A DNA stretch of 64,000 nucleotides from Streptomyces scabiei 87.22 (lineage in GTDB: Bacteria; Actinomycetota; Actinomycetes; Streptomycetales; Streptomycetaceae): contig NC_013929.1 of NCBI RefSeq assembly GCF_000091305.1, forward strand, positions 7,068,001 to 7,132,000, written 5' to 3'. The translations under genes were made by a program, and so were the position numbers. The notes beneath the pieces were generated by a model, which made no database searches, had not been told where the DNA came from, and saw only the letters and a list, made by a program, of their open reading frames with translations. The first letter of the stretch is position 1. Every line of letters starts with the position of its first letter. Shown here piece after piece: positions 18,173 through 26,754 of the stretch.

Positions 18173-19219
18173 GTGACCCACTCGCAGCTCCGGCCGCCCA
18201 CCATGGCCGACGTGGCACGCCAGGCAGGTGTCTCCCACCAGACCGTCTCCCGGGTGCTGGGGGACCACCCCAACGTCCGGGACGAGACCCGCACGAGGGT
18301 GCAGCGCGCGATCGAGGAGATGGGCTACCGTCGCAACTCCTCCGCACGGGCCCTGGTGACCCGGCGCACCCAGACCCTGGGCGTGGTCGCCTCCAACACC
18401 ACGCTCTACGGCCCCGCCAGCACGCTGTTCGCGCTGGAGGAGGCGGCTCGGGCCGAGGGGTACCTCGTCTCGACGGTCAGTCTTCGCGAACTGACCATGG
18501 AGACGCTCTCCGAGGCGGTCGACCGCCTCAGCGACGGCGGCGTGGACGGAGTGATCGCTCTGGCCCCGCAGCGCTCGGCGGTCGCGGCCCTCGCCGGACT
18601 GCGGCTGCCCTTCCCGGTGGTGGCCGTGGGCACCGGCTCAGGCTCCGAGGTCCCCAGCGTCAACGTGGACCAGGAACTGGGCGCGCGGCTGGCCACCGGC
18701 CATCTGCTCGCCGCGGGGCACCGCAAGGTCTGGCACCTCGCCGGACCCGAGGACTGGCAGGAGTCGGCGGACCGGACCGCCGGCTGGCGGGCCACCCTCG
18801 AGGAGGCGGGCATCGAACCGCCGCAGCCGTTGCGCGGGGACTGGAGCCCGCTGTCGGGCTACCGGGCGGGCCAGGAACTGGCCGGCTGGGTGGGCCGCGG
18901 TCTGACCGCCGTCTTCGTCGCCAACGACCAGATGGCACTGGGGGTGTTGCGCGCGCTGCGGGAGGCGGGCGTACGCACGCCCCAGGACGTGGCGGTGGTC
19001 GGCTTCGACGACATCCCGGAGTCGGAGTTCTTCGCCCCGCCCCTGACCACCGTCCGGCAGGACTTCACGACGGTGGGCCGGCGCAGCATCGCCCTGCTGC
19101 TCGACCTGATCGAAGGCCGGCCCCCCGCCGGACCGTCCAGGATCGCCATCGAACCGCAGCTCGTCGTACGGGCCAGCACCTTCCCGTACCTGCCCTCGGC
19201 GGGCCCCCCGCCCGGCTGA
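18173..19219 (+). CDS. LacI-family transcriptional regulator
   Basis: A 348-aa regulator. The helix-turn-helix is M-A-D-V-A-R-Q-A-G-V-S-H-Q-T-V-S-R-V-L (residues 11-29), followed by the hinge helix N-S-S-A-R-A-L-V and a sugar-binding-protein-like core with V-A-N-D-Q-M-A-L-G and V-G-F-D-D-I-P-E-S. The GTG start follows GAGGAGG. The open frame extends upstream to 17894, but that part is Arg/Pro-rich and unlike the family. It sits directly before a YtfQ-type transporter operon on the same strand and probably controls it in response to the imported sugar, as well as itself through the site at 17894-17909. Confidence 0.93.
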   Translation: MTHSQLRPPTMADVARQAGVSHQTVSRVLGDHPNVRDETRTRVQRAIEEMGYRRNSSARALVTRRTQTLGVVASNTTLYGPASTLFALEEAARAEGYLVSTVSLRELTMETLSEAVDRLSDGGVDGVIALAPQRSAVAALAGLRLPFPVVAVGTGSGSEVPSVNVDQELGARLATGHLLAAGHRKVWHLAGPEDWQESADRTAGWRATLEEAGIEPPQPLRGDWSPLSGYRAGQELAGWVGRGLTAVFVANDQMALGVLRALREAGVRTPQDVAVVGFDDIPESEFFAPPLTTVRQDFTTVGRRSIALLLDLIEGRPPAGPSRIAIEPQLVVRASTFPYLPSAGPPPG

Positions 19220-19359
19220 CGGGCACCGAACAACCGAACGCTTTTCATCCACCCGTGTGGCCGACATTTCGAACAATGATCGACAGGTTGGACGCAGTGC
19301 GGCCGGTCCACCACGAGTACCAACGGTCCTTCCCGGGCCGGCTCTTCAAAGGAGAAGAC

Positions 19360-20370
19360 ATGCTCAACAGAAGAAACTTCCTCACCGCGGCGGTCGGCGT
19401 GGTGGCCGCGACGGGTCTGACGGCCTGCGCCAAGGAGGACAGCTCCTCCGGTGACACCGGCAAGGGCGACGGCGGCAGCAAGAAGATCACCCTCGGCTTC
19501 TCCCAGGTCGGCTCGGAGAGCGGCTGGCGCAGCGCCAACACGGACTCGGTGAAGTCCGCGGCCAAGGAGGCGGGTTACAACCTCAAGTTCTCCGACGCGC
19601 AGCAGAAGCAGGAGAACCAGATCTCCGCGATCCGCAGCTACATCACCCAGGGCGTGGACGTCATCGCCTTCTCCCCGGTGGTCGTCACCGGCTGGGACGC
19701 GGTGCTCAAGGAGGCCAAGGCCAAGAAGATCCCGGTCGTCCTCACCGACCGCTCCGTCGAGACCTCCGACGAGTCCCTGTTCGTCACCCTGGTCGGCTCC
19801 GACTTCACCGACGAGGGCCGCCGCGCCGCCAAGATCCTGGAGAAGGTCCTGGAGAAGGCCGGCCACAAGGGCAAGGTGAAGATCGCCCAGCTGGAGGGCA
19901 CCACCGGTGCCGCCCCCGCGATCGAGCGCGCCAAGGGCTTCAAGGAGGTCATGGACGCCGAGCACAAGGACGACTGGGAGATCGTCGTCAGCCAGACCGG
20001 TGAGTTCACCCGCGCCGGCGGCAAGCAGGTCATGGCGGCCTTCCTGCAGTCCAACCCGGACATCGACGTGCTGTTCGCGCACAACGACGACATGGGCATC
20101 GGCGCCATCCAGGCCATCGAGGCGGCCGGCAAGAAGCCCGGCAAGGACATCCTGATCGTCACGGTCGACGGCGTGAAGGACGGCTTCATCGCCATGTCCG
20201 AGGGCAAGATCAACGCCATCGTGGAGTGCAACCCGCTGCTCGGCCCCCAGCTGATGGAGGTCGTGGAGAAGGTCAAGAACGGCGAGAAGGTCGATCGCTG
20301 GATCAAGACCAAGGAGAGCGACTTCATGCAGGACCAGGCCAAGGACGCCCTCCCCACCCGCAAGTACTGA
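19360..20370 (+). CDS. ytfQ: YtfQ-type sugar-binding lipoprotein
   Basis: A 336-aa substrate-binding protein. The N-terminus N-R-R-N-F-L-T-A resembles a twin-arginine signal and ends in the lipobox L-T-A-C (Cys23). The mature protein shows the YtfQ signatures G-F-S-Q-V-G-S-E-S-G-W-R, F-S-D-A-Q-Q-K-Q-E-N-Q and P-V-V-V-T-G-W-D. E. coli YtfQ binds galactofuranose; relatives in other bacteria take fructose or arabinofuranose-like sugars, so a furanose substrate is likely. AAAGGAG precedes the ATG. A 407-bp gap with a large fold-back element follows before the ATPase gene. Confidence 0.92.
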   Translation: MLNRRNFLTAAVGVVAATGLTACAKEDSSSGDTGKGDGGSKKITLGFSQVGSESGWRSANTDSVKSAAKEAGYNLKFSDAQQKQENQISAIRSYITQGVDVIAFSPVVVTGWDAVLKEAKAKKIPVVLTDRSVETSDESLFVTLVGSDFTDEGRRAAKILEKVLEKAGHKGKVKIAQLEGTTGAAPAIERAKGFKEVMDAEHKDDWEIVVSQTGEFTRAGGKQVMAAFLQSNPDIDVLFAHNDDMGIGAIQAIEAAGKKPGKDILIVTVDGVKDGFIAMSEGKINAIVECNPLLGPQLMEVVEKVKNGEKVDRWIKTKESDFMQDQAKDALPTRKY

Positions 20371-20428
20371 CCGCATCCACCGGCAGGGAGCCTCCGGCCG
20401 ACCGGGATCACGGTCGGCCGGGCCCCTC

Positions 20429-20593
20429 AGGGCCCTTCTGACGGTTCTCCGCGGCGTCGCGACGCCCGGCACGCCCTCTCGCCGCACCGGGCGAAAGCCC
20501 AAGTACGTCCAGTACGAGGTCTTCCGCCCGGCACGCCGAGAGCACGCACCGAACGCCGCTCCTTCTCCCACGGAGACCCGTCAGAAGGGCCCT
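20429..20593. repeat. 165-bp fold-back element between ytfQ and ytfR
   Basis: The ends AGGGCCCTTCTGACGG (20429-20444) and CCGTCAGAAGGGCCCT (20578-20593) are perfect 16-bp inverted repeats. Pairing continues inward: TCTCCG with CGGAGA, GCGGCGT with ACGCCGC, CTCTCG with CGAGAG and CCGGGCG with CGCCCGG. The whole element can fold into one long interrupted hairpin. A perfect 14-bp palindrome, GGCGTCGCGACGCC, lies at 20453-20466. It has no coding capacity. It could be a MITE-like insertion or a structured RNA that stabilises ytfQ mRNA and lowers read-through to ytfR. Confidence 0.7.
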
Positions 20594-20777
20594 AGGGCCT
20601 GCGGCGACGCGATCGCACGAGGGGCGCGGCGACGACCGCGCCCCGTGCGAGGGCCCGGGACCCGCGGAGCGCGGGTCCGGCCCCGACCGGCCCCGCGCGG
20701 GCCGGGACGAACGCACCACAGCCCACGTAAGTGAATTCCCCCACCGGACATCCCCGGTGGTCCTCGCTAGGAGACTT

Positions 20778-22310
20778 ATGGCAGAGCCGCGGCCCGTCCT
20801 GGAGATGACGGGCATAGTCAAAGAATTCCCGGGGGTACGGGCTCTGTCGGGCGTCGACTTCCGGCTCTTCCCCGGCGAGATCCACGCCCTCATGGGCGAG
20901 AACGGCGCCGGCAAGTCCACCCTCATCAAGGTGCTCACCGGGGTCTACTCCCTGGACGGCGGAACGATCACCCTCGACGGGGAGTCCGTGCGGTTCGCCA
21001 GCCCGCTGCAGGCGCAGCAGGCCGGCATCAACACGGTCTACCAGGAGGTCAACCTCTGCCCCAACCTCTCGGTGGCGGAGAACATCTTCATCGGCCGCGA
21101 GCCCACCCGCTTCGGCCGCATCCAGTGGAAGCGCCTGCGCCAGGAGGCCGCGGAGCTGGTCGACCGGCTCGGCCTCGACATCGACGTGACGGCCCCGCTG
21201 TCCTCCTACCCGCTGGCCGTGCAGCAACTGGTCGCGATCGTACGGTCGGTGAGCTCCGGCGGCGAGGAGGGGAAGGGCACCAAGGTCCTCGTCCTCGACG
21301 AGCCGACGTCCAGCCTCGACCGCGACGAGGTCCTCGAACTCTTCCGCCTGATGCGGCGGTTGAAGGACGACGGCGTCGCGATCCTCTTCGTGTCGCACTT
21401 CCTCGACCAGATCTACGAGACCTGCGACCGCATGACCGTCCTGCGCAACGGCACCCTCGTCGGCGAGCACATGGTCAGCGAACTCGACCAGGTTGGCCTG
21501 ATCCAGCTGATGATCGGCAAGGACCTGGACCAGCTGGAGGAGCTGCACGAGCAGCAGCTGCACGCCGACGTCGGCGAGACCCTGCTGCACGCCGAGGGCC
21601 TCGGCCGCACGGGCGGTATCGCCCCCTTCGACCTGGACATCAAGAAGGGCGAGGTCGTGGGCCTCGCCGGACTGCTCGGCTCCGGCCGCACCGAACTCGC
21701 CCGGCTGCTCTTCGGCGCCGACCAGCCCGACAGCGGCAAGGTCACCGTGGGCGGCAAGCAGGTCCCGATGCACGCCCCGAACGACGCCATCGGTGCCGGG
21801 GTCGCGTTCTGCTCGGAGAACCGCAAGACCGAGGGCCTGGTCCCCGATCTGACGGTCCGGGAGAACATCATCCTGGCCCTGCAGGCGTCCCGCGGCTGGA
21901 CCCGGCCCATCCCGGCCGCCCAGCGCGACGAACTGGTCGCCAAGTACATCAAGGCCCTCGACATCCGGCCCGCCAACCCGGAGGCCCGCGTCGGCCAGCT
22001 CAGCGGCGGCAACCAGCAGAAGGTGCTGCTCGCCCGCTGGCTGATCACCCAGCCGAAGCTGCTGATCCTCGACGAGCCCACCCGCGGCATCGACGTCGGC
22101 GCCAAGGCCGAGATCCAGAAGCTCGTGGTGTCCCTCTCCGAGGACGGGATGTCCGTGCTCTACATCGCGGCCGAGCTGGAGGAGGTCCTCCGCCTCAGCC
22201 ACACCATCGGAGTGCTCCGCGACCGCAAGCTGGTGGCGAAGCTCACCAACGGACCGGAGATCACCACCAGCCGGATCCTGGAGACCATCGCGAGCGGAGA
22301 AGACAGTTGA
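20778..22310 (+). CDS. ytfR: YtfR-type sugar ABC transporter ATPase
   Basis: A 510-aa twin ATPase. The first Walker A is G-E-N-G-A-G-K-S-T, Walker B L-V-L-D-E-P-T, second-domain signature L-S-G-G-N-Q-Q-K and I-L-D-E-P-T-R-G-I-D-V-G. The first-domain signature is replaced by S-S-Y-P-L-A-V-Q-Q-L, as usual in this family. The ATG at 20778 follows TAGGAG; an upstream in-frame GTG at 20757 is unlikely. It energises import with the two permeases that follow. The preceding gap carries, besides the fold-back element, a small GC hairpin near 20654-20674. Confidence 0.93.
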   Translation: MAEPRPVLEMTGIVKEFPGVRALSGVDFRLFPGEIHALMGENGAGKSTLIKVLTGVYSLDGGTITLDGESVRFASPLQAQQAGINTVYQEVNLCPNLSVAENIFIGREPTRFGRIQWKRLRQEAAELVDRLGLDIDVTAPLSSYPLAVQQLVAIVRSVSSGGEEGKGTKVLVLDEPTSSLDRDEVLELFRLMRRLKDDGVAILFVSHFLDQIYETCDRMTVLRNGTLVGEHMVSELDQVGLIQLMIGKDLDQLEELHEQQLHADVGETLLHAEGLGRTGGIAPFDLDIKKGEVVGLAGLLGSGRTELARLLFGADQPDSGKVTVGGKQVPMHAPNDAIGAGVAFCSENRKTEGLVPDLTVRENIILALQASRGWTRPIPAAQRDELVAKYIKALDIRPANPEARVGQLSGGNQQKVLLARWLITQPKLLILDEPTRGIDVGAKAEIQKLVVSLSEDGMSVLYIAAELEEVLRLSHTIGVLRDRKLVAKLTNGPEITTSRILETIASGEDS

Positions 22311-23452
22311 GCACCCCACCCGTGGCGACGACGGCCACGACCGGCACGGCATCCCGCTGGCGGGCGCTGGCGCACCACCACCTGTTCTGGCCGGTCGCGG
22401 TCCTGGTGGCGCTGCTGCTCATCAACGTCCCCTTCACCCCCGACTTCTTCTCGATCAGGATGACGGACGGGCACCTCTACGGCAGCCTCGTCTCGATCGT
22501 GCTCTTCGGCTCGCCCCTGATCCTGGTCGCGGTCGGCATGACCCTGGTCATCGCCACCGGCGGCATCGACCTCTCCGTCGGCGCGGTCGTCGCCATCACC
22601 GGCGCCCTGACCTGCTCGTACATCAGCGACCAGGCCGACCAGAACACGCTGTCGGCGGTCTTCCTGGCCATGGGCATCGGTCTGGTGGCCGCCGTGGTCT
22701 GCGGGCTGTGGAACGGCTTCCTGGTGGCCCGGATGGGCATCCAGCCCATCATCGCGACCCTGATCATCATGGTCGCCGGCCGGGGCGTCGCCCAGCTGAT
22801 CACCGACGGCCAGATCATCACCATCAACAGCGAGCCGTACAAGCTGATCGGCGGCGGCTACTGGCTGACGCTGCCCTTCTCCATCTTCGTCGTCGCGGCG
22901 GTCGTCGCCATCACGGTGGCCCTGACCCGCAGGACCGCCCTCGGCCTCCTCGTCGAGTCGGTCGGCGGCAACGCGGAGGCCAGCCGTCTGGTCGGCATCC
23001 GCTCCATGCGCATCAAGATCATGGTCTACGTCTTCTGCGCCCTGTGCGCGGGCATCGCGGGCCTGATGATCAGCTCCAACACCTCGGCCGCCGACGGCAA
23101 CAACGCCGGCCTGTGGATCGAGCTGGACGCGATCCTCGCCGTGGTGATCGGCGGCACCTCGCTGCTGGGCGGCCGGTTCTCCATCGGCGGCACGGTCGTC
23201 GGCGCCCTGGTCATCCAGACCCTCACCACGACGATCTACACGATCGGTGTCCCCACCCAGACCAACCTGGTCTTCAAGGCGGCCGTCGTGATCGTCGTCT
23301 GCCTGCTCCAGTCCCCGAAGTTCCGTGCGAAGGTCTTCGGCGCCCGGTTCGGCTCCAAGTCCGGCGCGACCGGCGGCGGCACGTCGCCCGCGGCCCCGGC
23401 GAAGACCGCCACCGCGCCCGCCGACGCGGCCCCGAAGATGGAGGTGTCGTGA
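22307..23452 (+). CDS. ytfT: YtfT-type sugar ABC transporter permease, TTG start
   Basis: A 381-aa permease with about nine to ten hydrophobic helices and the loop A-T-G-G-I-D-L-S-V-G-A. Helix-end motifs G-G-T-S-L-L-G-G and V-I-G-G-T are typical. The only sensible start is TTG, which overlaps the ATPase stop by four bases (TTGA) and has GGAGA six to seven bases upstream. The rare start and overlap imply translational coupling. The C-terminus ends in an Ala/Thr/Pro-rich cytoplasmic tail. It pairs with the next permease to form a heterodimeric channel. Confidence 0.9.
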   Translation: MSTPPVATTATTGTASRWRALAHHHLFWPVAVLVALLLINVPFTPDFFSIRMTDGHLYGSLVSIVLFGSPLILVAVGMTLVIATGGIDLSVGAVVAITGALTCSYISDQADQNTLSAVFLAMGIGLVAAVVCGLWNGFLVARMGIQPIIATLIIMVAGRGVAQLITDGQIITINSEPYKLIGGGYWLTLPFSIFVVAAVVAITVALTRRTALGLLVESVGGNAEASRLVGIRSMRIKIMVYVFCALCAGIAGLMISSNTSAADGNNAGLWIELDAILAVVIGGTSLLGGRFSIGGTVVGALVIQTLTTTIYTIGVPTQTNLVFKAAVVIVVCLLQSPKFRAKVFGARFGSKSGATGGGTSPAAPAKTATAPADAAPKMEVS

Positions 23453-24486
23453 TGACCGCGACCACCAAGACCCCGCCGCCCCAGGACACCCTCGCGGCAT
23501 CGGCGTCCTCGTCCAGGGTCTCGGCGCTCCTCGCCGACCGGCGGCTGCCCGTCCTGGTGACCGCCGTGCTCTTCCTCGCGATGTACATCACGGGGCTGAG
23601 CCGCTACCAGAACTACGGCTTCGGCGAACCGCAGGTCTTCCTCAACCTGTTCATCGACAACGGCTACCTGCTGGTGGCCGCCGTCGGCGCGACCTTCGTG
23701 ATCCTCTCCGGCGGCATCGACCTGTCCGTCGGCTCGGTCATCGGCTTCACCACGATGTTCACGGCCTGGCTGGTGGAGCGTCAGGGCCTGCCGATCCTGC
23801 TGGTGATCCCGCTGGCCCTGGCCGTGGGGGCGCTCGGCGGCTTCCTGATGGGCTACGTGATCCAGAACTTCGAGATCCAGCCCTTCATCGTGACCCTCGC
23901 CGGCCTCTTCCTCTTCCGGGGCCTGTGCCTGGTCATCAGCAAGGAGTCCATCGCCATCGGCGACGAGACGGTCAGCAGCCTGGCGCAGGCACAGGCGCAG
24001 CTGGGCTTCGGCTTCCTCTCCATCGGCGCGATCGTGGCGCTGGTGGTGCTGGCGGCGGCGTTCTACATCCTCCACTACAGCCGCTTCGGCCGGCGGGTGT
24101 ACGCCATCGGCGGCAGCGAGCAGTCCGCGATGCTGATGGGCCTCCCGCAGGGCGGCACCAAGATCGCCGTCTACACGGTGTCGGGCTTCTGCTCGGCGCT
24201 GGCGGGCCTGCTCTTCACCCTCTACATCCAGTCCGGCGACCCGCTGCACGCCACCGGCATGGAACTGGACGCGATCGCCGCCGTCGTCATCGGCGGCACG
24301 CTGCTCACGGGCGGCTCCGGCTATGTCATCGGCACCCTGTTCGGCGTCCTCGTGCTGGGCCTCATCAAGAGCATCATCCAGTTCGAGGGCACCCTCAGCT
24401 CCTGGTGGACGAAGATCGCCACGGGCGTGCTGCTGTGCGCGTTCATCCTGATCCAGCGGGCGATGACGGCACGCAAGAAGACCTGA
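23452..24486 (+). CDS. yjfF: YjfF-type sugar ABC transporter permease
   Basis: A 344-aa second permease with the loop L-S-G-G-I-D-L-S-V-G-S and R-R-V-Y-A-I-G-G-S-E-Q-S-A in the cytoplasmic coupling region. The ATG shares its A with the preceding TGA stop, and GGAGGTG lies just upstream; a GTG one codon earlier is possible. Two permeases rather than one is characteristic of the YtfT/YjfF galactofuranose-type importers, and supports that assignment over ribose-type systems. A strong terminator follows at 24503-24540. Confidence 0.92.
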   Translation: MTATTKTPPPQDTLAASASSSRVSALLADRRLPVLVTAVLFLAMYITGLSRYQNYGFGEPQVFLNLFIDNGYLLVAAVGATFVILSGGIDLSVGSVIGFTTMFTAWLVERQGLPILLVIPLALAVGALGGFLMGYVIQNFEIQPFIVTLAGLFLFRGLCLVISKESIAIGDETVSSLAQAQAQLGFGFLSIGAIVALVVLAAAFYILHYSRFGRRVYAIGGSEQSAMLMGLPQGGTKIAVYTVSGFCSALAGLLFTLYIQSGDPLHATGMELDAIAAVVIGGTLLTGGSGYVIGTLFGVLVLGLIKSIIQFEGTLSSWWTKIATGVLLCAFILIQRAMTARKKT

Positions 24487-24502
24487 CGCGTCACCCGAGC
24501 CG

Positions 24503-24540
24503 AAGGGGACGCCCGCCCGGGAACGGGCGGGCGTCCCCTT
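24503..24540. terminator. terminator of the ytf operon
   Basis: AAGGGGACGCCCGCCCG and its exact complement form a 17-bp stem with a four-base loop. It lies between convergent genes and can serve both. Confidence 0.85.
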
Positions 24541-24553
24541 TCCGCCTGGTCGC

Positions 24554-25003
24554 CTACGTACCGTGGCCCTGCGGACCCCCGCCCATCACCCGGTACATGC
24601 CGATCGAGCCGTGCGCGGCGGTGTCGGCGAAGCCGAACTTCTCGTAGAGGAAGCGGGCGGGGCCGTCCGCGATCAGGGAGACGTACGCGGTGGCGGGCGC
24701 CCGGCGCTCCAGTTCCTCCGTGAGCGCGGCCATGATGCGCCGGCCGAGGCCGCGGCCCTGGTGGGCGGGGTGCACACAGATGTCGACGATCTGGAACGCC
24801 GTTCCGCCGTCCCCGATGACCCGCCCCATGCCGATGGGCCGCCCCTCGTGCCGCAGGATCACCCCGTGCCAGGTGCGGGGCAGGGCGAGCGCGACCGCCT
24901 CGGGCGCCTTGTCGGACAGGCCCGCGTCGGTACGCAGTCGGCGGAAGACCTCGACCGAGGGCACGCCCACGCTGAGGTCGTAAGGGTCATTCTGGCTCGG
25001 CAT
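24554..25003 (-). CDS. GNAT-family N-acetyltransferase
   Basis: A 149-aa acetyltransferase. The acetyl-CoA motif is V-H-P-A-H-Q-G-R-G-L-G-R-R-I-M (near 78-92), and F-L-Y-E-K-F-G-F completes the fold. Substrate is unknown; small single-domain GNATs acetylate amines, peptides or antibiotics. TATCGT ends seven bases before the ATG with no ribosome-binding site, so the mRNA may be leaderless. Confidence 0.87.
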   Translation of the reverse strand: MPSQNDPYDLSVGVPSVEVFRRLRTDAGLSDKAPEAVALALPRTWHGVILRHEGRPIGMGRVIGDGGTAFQIVDICVHPAHQGRGLGRRIMAALTEELERRAPATAYVSLIADGPARFLYEKFGFADTAAHGSIGMYRVMGGGPQGHGT

Positions 25004-25044
25004 GCATTACACGATAGCGGCTCGGTGCACGCTGGGCACCGGCC

Positions 25045-25482
25045 CTACGCCCCCACCATCCGCCGCAGCAGATCGCGCAGCACCTCCCGCTCGGCCGCGC
25101 TCAGCCCCGCCAGCGGCTCCCGGGCGAAGTCCAGGGAGTCCCGCAGGCTGCCGGCCACCCGGCGGCCTGCGTCCGTGGCCGCCGCCAGCTTCACGCGGCG
25201 GTCCCCGGGGTCGGGGCGACGCTCCACCAGGCCCCGGCTCTCCAGCCGGTCCACGATGCCGGTCACGTTCGAGGGCTCGCAGCGGAGTTTCTGGGCCAGG
25301 CGGCGCATGGGGAGCGGTTCCAGGGAAAGGAGGCCGAGGAGGCGTGCCTGCGCGCCGGTGAGCGTGTGCTCGGCGGCGGCGGCCTCGTACTCCTCGTGGT
25401 AGCGGGCCACCACCGTGCCGATGAGTTCGACGACCTCCATGGTCAAGGGGTCGATGCGGGGGGTCGTCTTCTGCGTGGGCAT
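25045..25482 (-). CDS. MarR-family transcriptional regulator
   Basis: A 145-aa winged-helix regulator: L-T-G-A-Q-A-R-L-L-G-L-L, recognition helix R-C-E-P-S-N-V-T-G-I-V-D-R-L-E, wing R-R-P-D-P-G-D-R-R-V-K. It is divergent from the oxidoreductase gene and probably represses it and itself through the shared 126-bp region. TAACCT ends seven bases before the ATG, suggesting a leaderless transcript. Such pairs usually answer to phenolic or electrophilic compounds. Confidence 0.9.
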   Translation of the reverse strand: MPTQKTTPRIDPLTMEVVELIGTVVARYHEEYEAAAAEHTLTGAQARLLGLLSLEPLPMRRLAQKLRCEPSNVTGIVDRLESRGLVERRPDPGDRRVKLAAATDAGRRVAGSLRDSLDFAREPLAGLSAAEREVLRDLLRRMVGA

Positions 25483-25504
25483 GGCGTCGAGGTTACCCCT
25501 TTAC

Positions 25505-25540
25505 TTGACAACATGAAATATTCAGGAGCATGGTTGTTTC
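25505..25540. promoter_or_regulatory. candidate MarR operator/promoter region
   Basis: ACAACATG and CATGGTTGT form an interrupted inverted repeat around the near-palindrome TGAAATATTCA (25514-25524), which is unusually AT-rich for this genome. TTGACA at 25505-25510 is a consensus -35 element on the plus strand. The region lies between the divergent MarR and oxidoreductase genes. Confidence 0.5.
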
Positions 25541-25608
25541 AGGCACTGAAGTAACCGCACGGTATGTGCCACCGTTCGCACCACGCACCCGCAGGAAGGC
25601 CCACCCCC

Positions 25609-26631
25609 ATGTCCGACACCCCCGCCCTCCCCGCCACCAGCCGCGAATGGCACCTGCTGAGCCGCCCCGTCGGCTGGCCCAAGGACGAGGACTTCGCCCT
25701 GGTCGAGGCGGAGATCCGGCAGCCCGGCGCGGGGGAGGTCCTCGTACGGAACAAGTACCTCTCCGTGGACCCGTACATGCGTGGCCGCATGAGCGACGCG
25801 AAGTCGTACGTCGCCCCGTTCGAGCTGGGCAAGGTCATGCAGGGCGGCGCCGTCGGCGAGGTCGTCGCCTCGGCGGCGGACGGCATCGCCGCCGGTGACC
25901 ACGTGCTGCACTTCGGCGGCTGGCGCGAGTACGCCACGATCGACGCCAAGCAGGCCGTGAAGGTCGACCCGGACGCCGCGCCGCTCTCCACCTACCTCGG
26001 TGTCCTCGGCATGACCGGCCTCACCGCCTACGCGGGCCTGCTGCGGGTCGGCGCCTTCAAGGAGGGCGACGCCGTGTTCGTCTCCGGCGCCGCCGGCGCG
26101 GTCGGCAGCCAGGTCGGGCAGATCGCCAAGCTCAAGGGCGCCTCCCGCGTCATCGGCTCGGCCGGCTCCGACGAGAAGGTCAAGCTGCTCGTGGAGGAGT
26201 ACGGCTTCGACGCGGCCTTCAACTACAAGAACGGCCCCGTGTGGGAGCAGCTCAAGGAGGCGGCCCCCGACGGCATCGACGTCTACTTCGACAACGTCGG
26301 CGGCGAGCACCTGGAGGCCGCGATCGGCGCGCTCAACCTGCGGGGCCGGGCCGTGATCTGCGGCATGATCTCGCAGTACAACTCGACCGAGCCGACCCCG
26401 GGCCCGCGCAACATGGTCAAGATCCTGCAGAACCGTCTGCGCGTCGAGGGCGTCCTCGTCGGTGACCACTACGACTTCCAGCCGCAGTTCGTCCAGGAGG
26501 TCGGCCCCTGGGTCGCCTCGGGCGCGCTCAAGTACCGCGAGACCGTCGTCGAGGGCATCGAGAACAACCTGGAGGCATTCCTCGGCGTCCTGCGCGGCGA
26601 CAACACCGGCAAGATGATCGTCAAGCTCTGA
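25609..26631 (+). CDS. NADP-dependent oxidoreductase, zinc-free MDR (CurA/YncB-like)
   Basis: A 340-aa enone/alkenal reductase type. It shows K-Y-L-S-V-D-P-Y-M-R-G-R-M, L-G-M-T-G-L-T-A-Y, the nucleotide motif G-A-A-G-A-V-G-S and D-V-Y-F-D-N-V-G-G, all features of the leukotriene B4 dehydrogenase-like family. No zinc ligands are present. It reduces activated C=C bonds with NADPH. The ATG has AGGAAGG upstream. The MarR gene at its back fits induction by reactive carbonyls or quinones. Confidence 0.9.
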   Translation: MSDTPALPATSREWHLLSRPVGWPKDEDFALVEAEIRQPGAGEVLVRNKYLSVDPYMRGRMSDAKSYVAPFELGKVMQGGAVGEVVASAADGIAAGDHVLHFGGWREYATIDAKQAVKVDPDAAPLSTYLGVLGMTGLTAYAGLLRVGAFKEGDAVFVSGAAGAVGSQVGQIAKLKGASRVIGSAGSDEKVKLLVEEYGFDAAFNYKNGPVWEQLKEAAPDGIDVYFDNVGGEHLEAAIGALNLRGRAVICGMISQYNSTEPTPGPRNMVKILQNRLRVEGVLVGDHYDFQPQFVQEVGPWVASGALKYRETVVEGIENNLEAFLGVLRGDNTGKMIVKL

Positions 26632-26674
26632 GCCCCGCCCCGTGACGGACGCCCGCTCACGTTCGTTGCACAAG

Positions 26675-26713
26675 ACGGAGTCCGCACCCCTGGACGTGGG
26701 GTGCGGACTCCGT
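26675..26713. terminator. bidirectional terminator
   Basis: ACGGAGTCCGCACCCC and GGGGTGCGGACTCCGT form a 16-bp perfect stem between convergent genes. Confidence 0.85.
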
Positions 26714-26754
26714 TCGTGTGCGCGGGTCGGGTCACGGGGCCCGACCCGCGGTCC

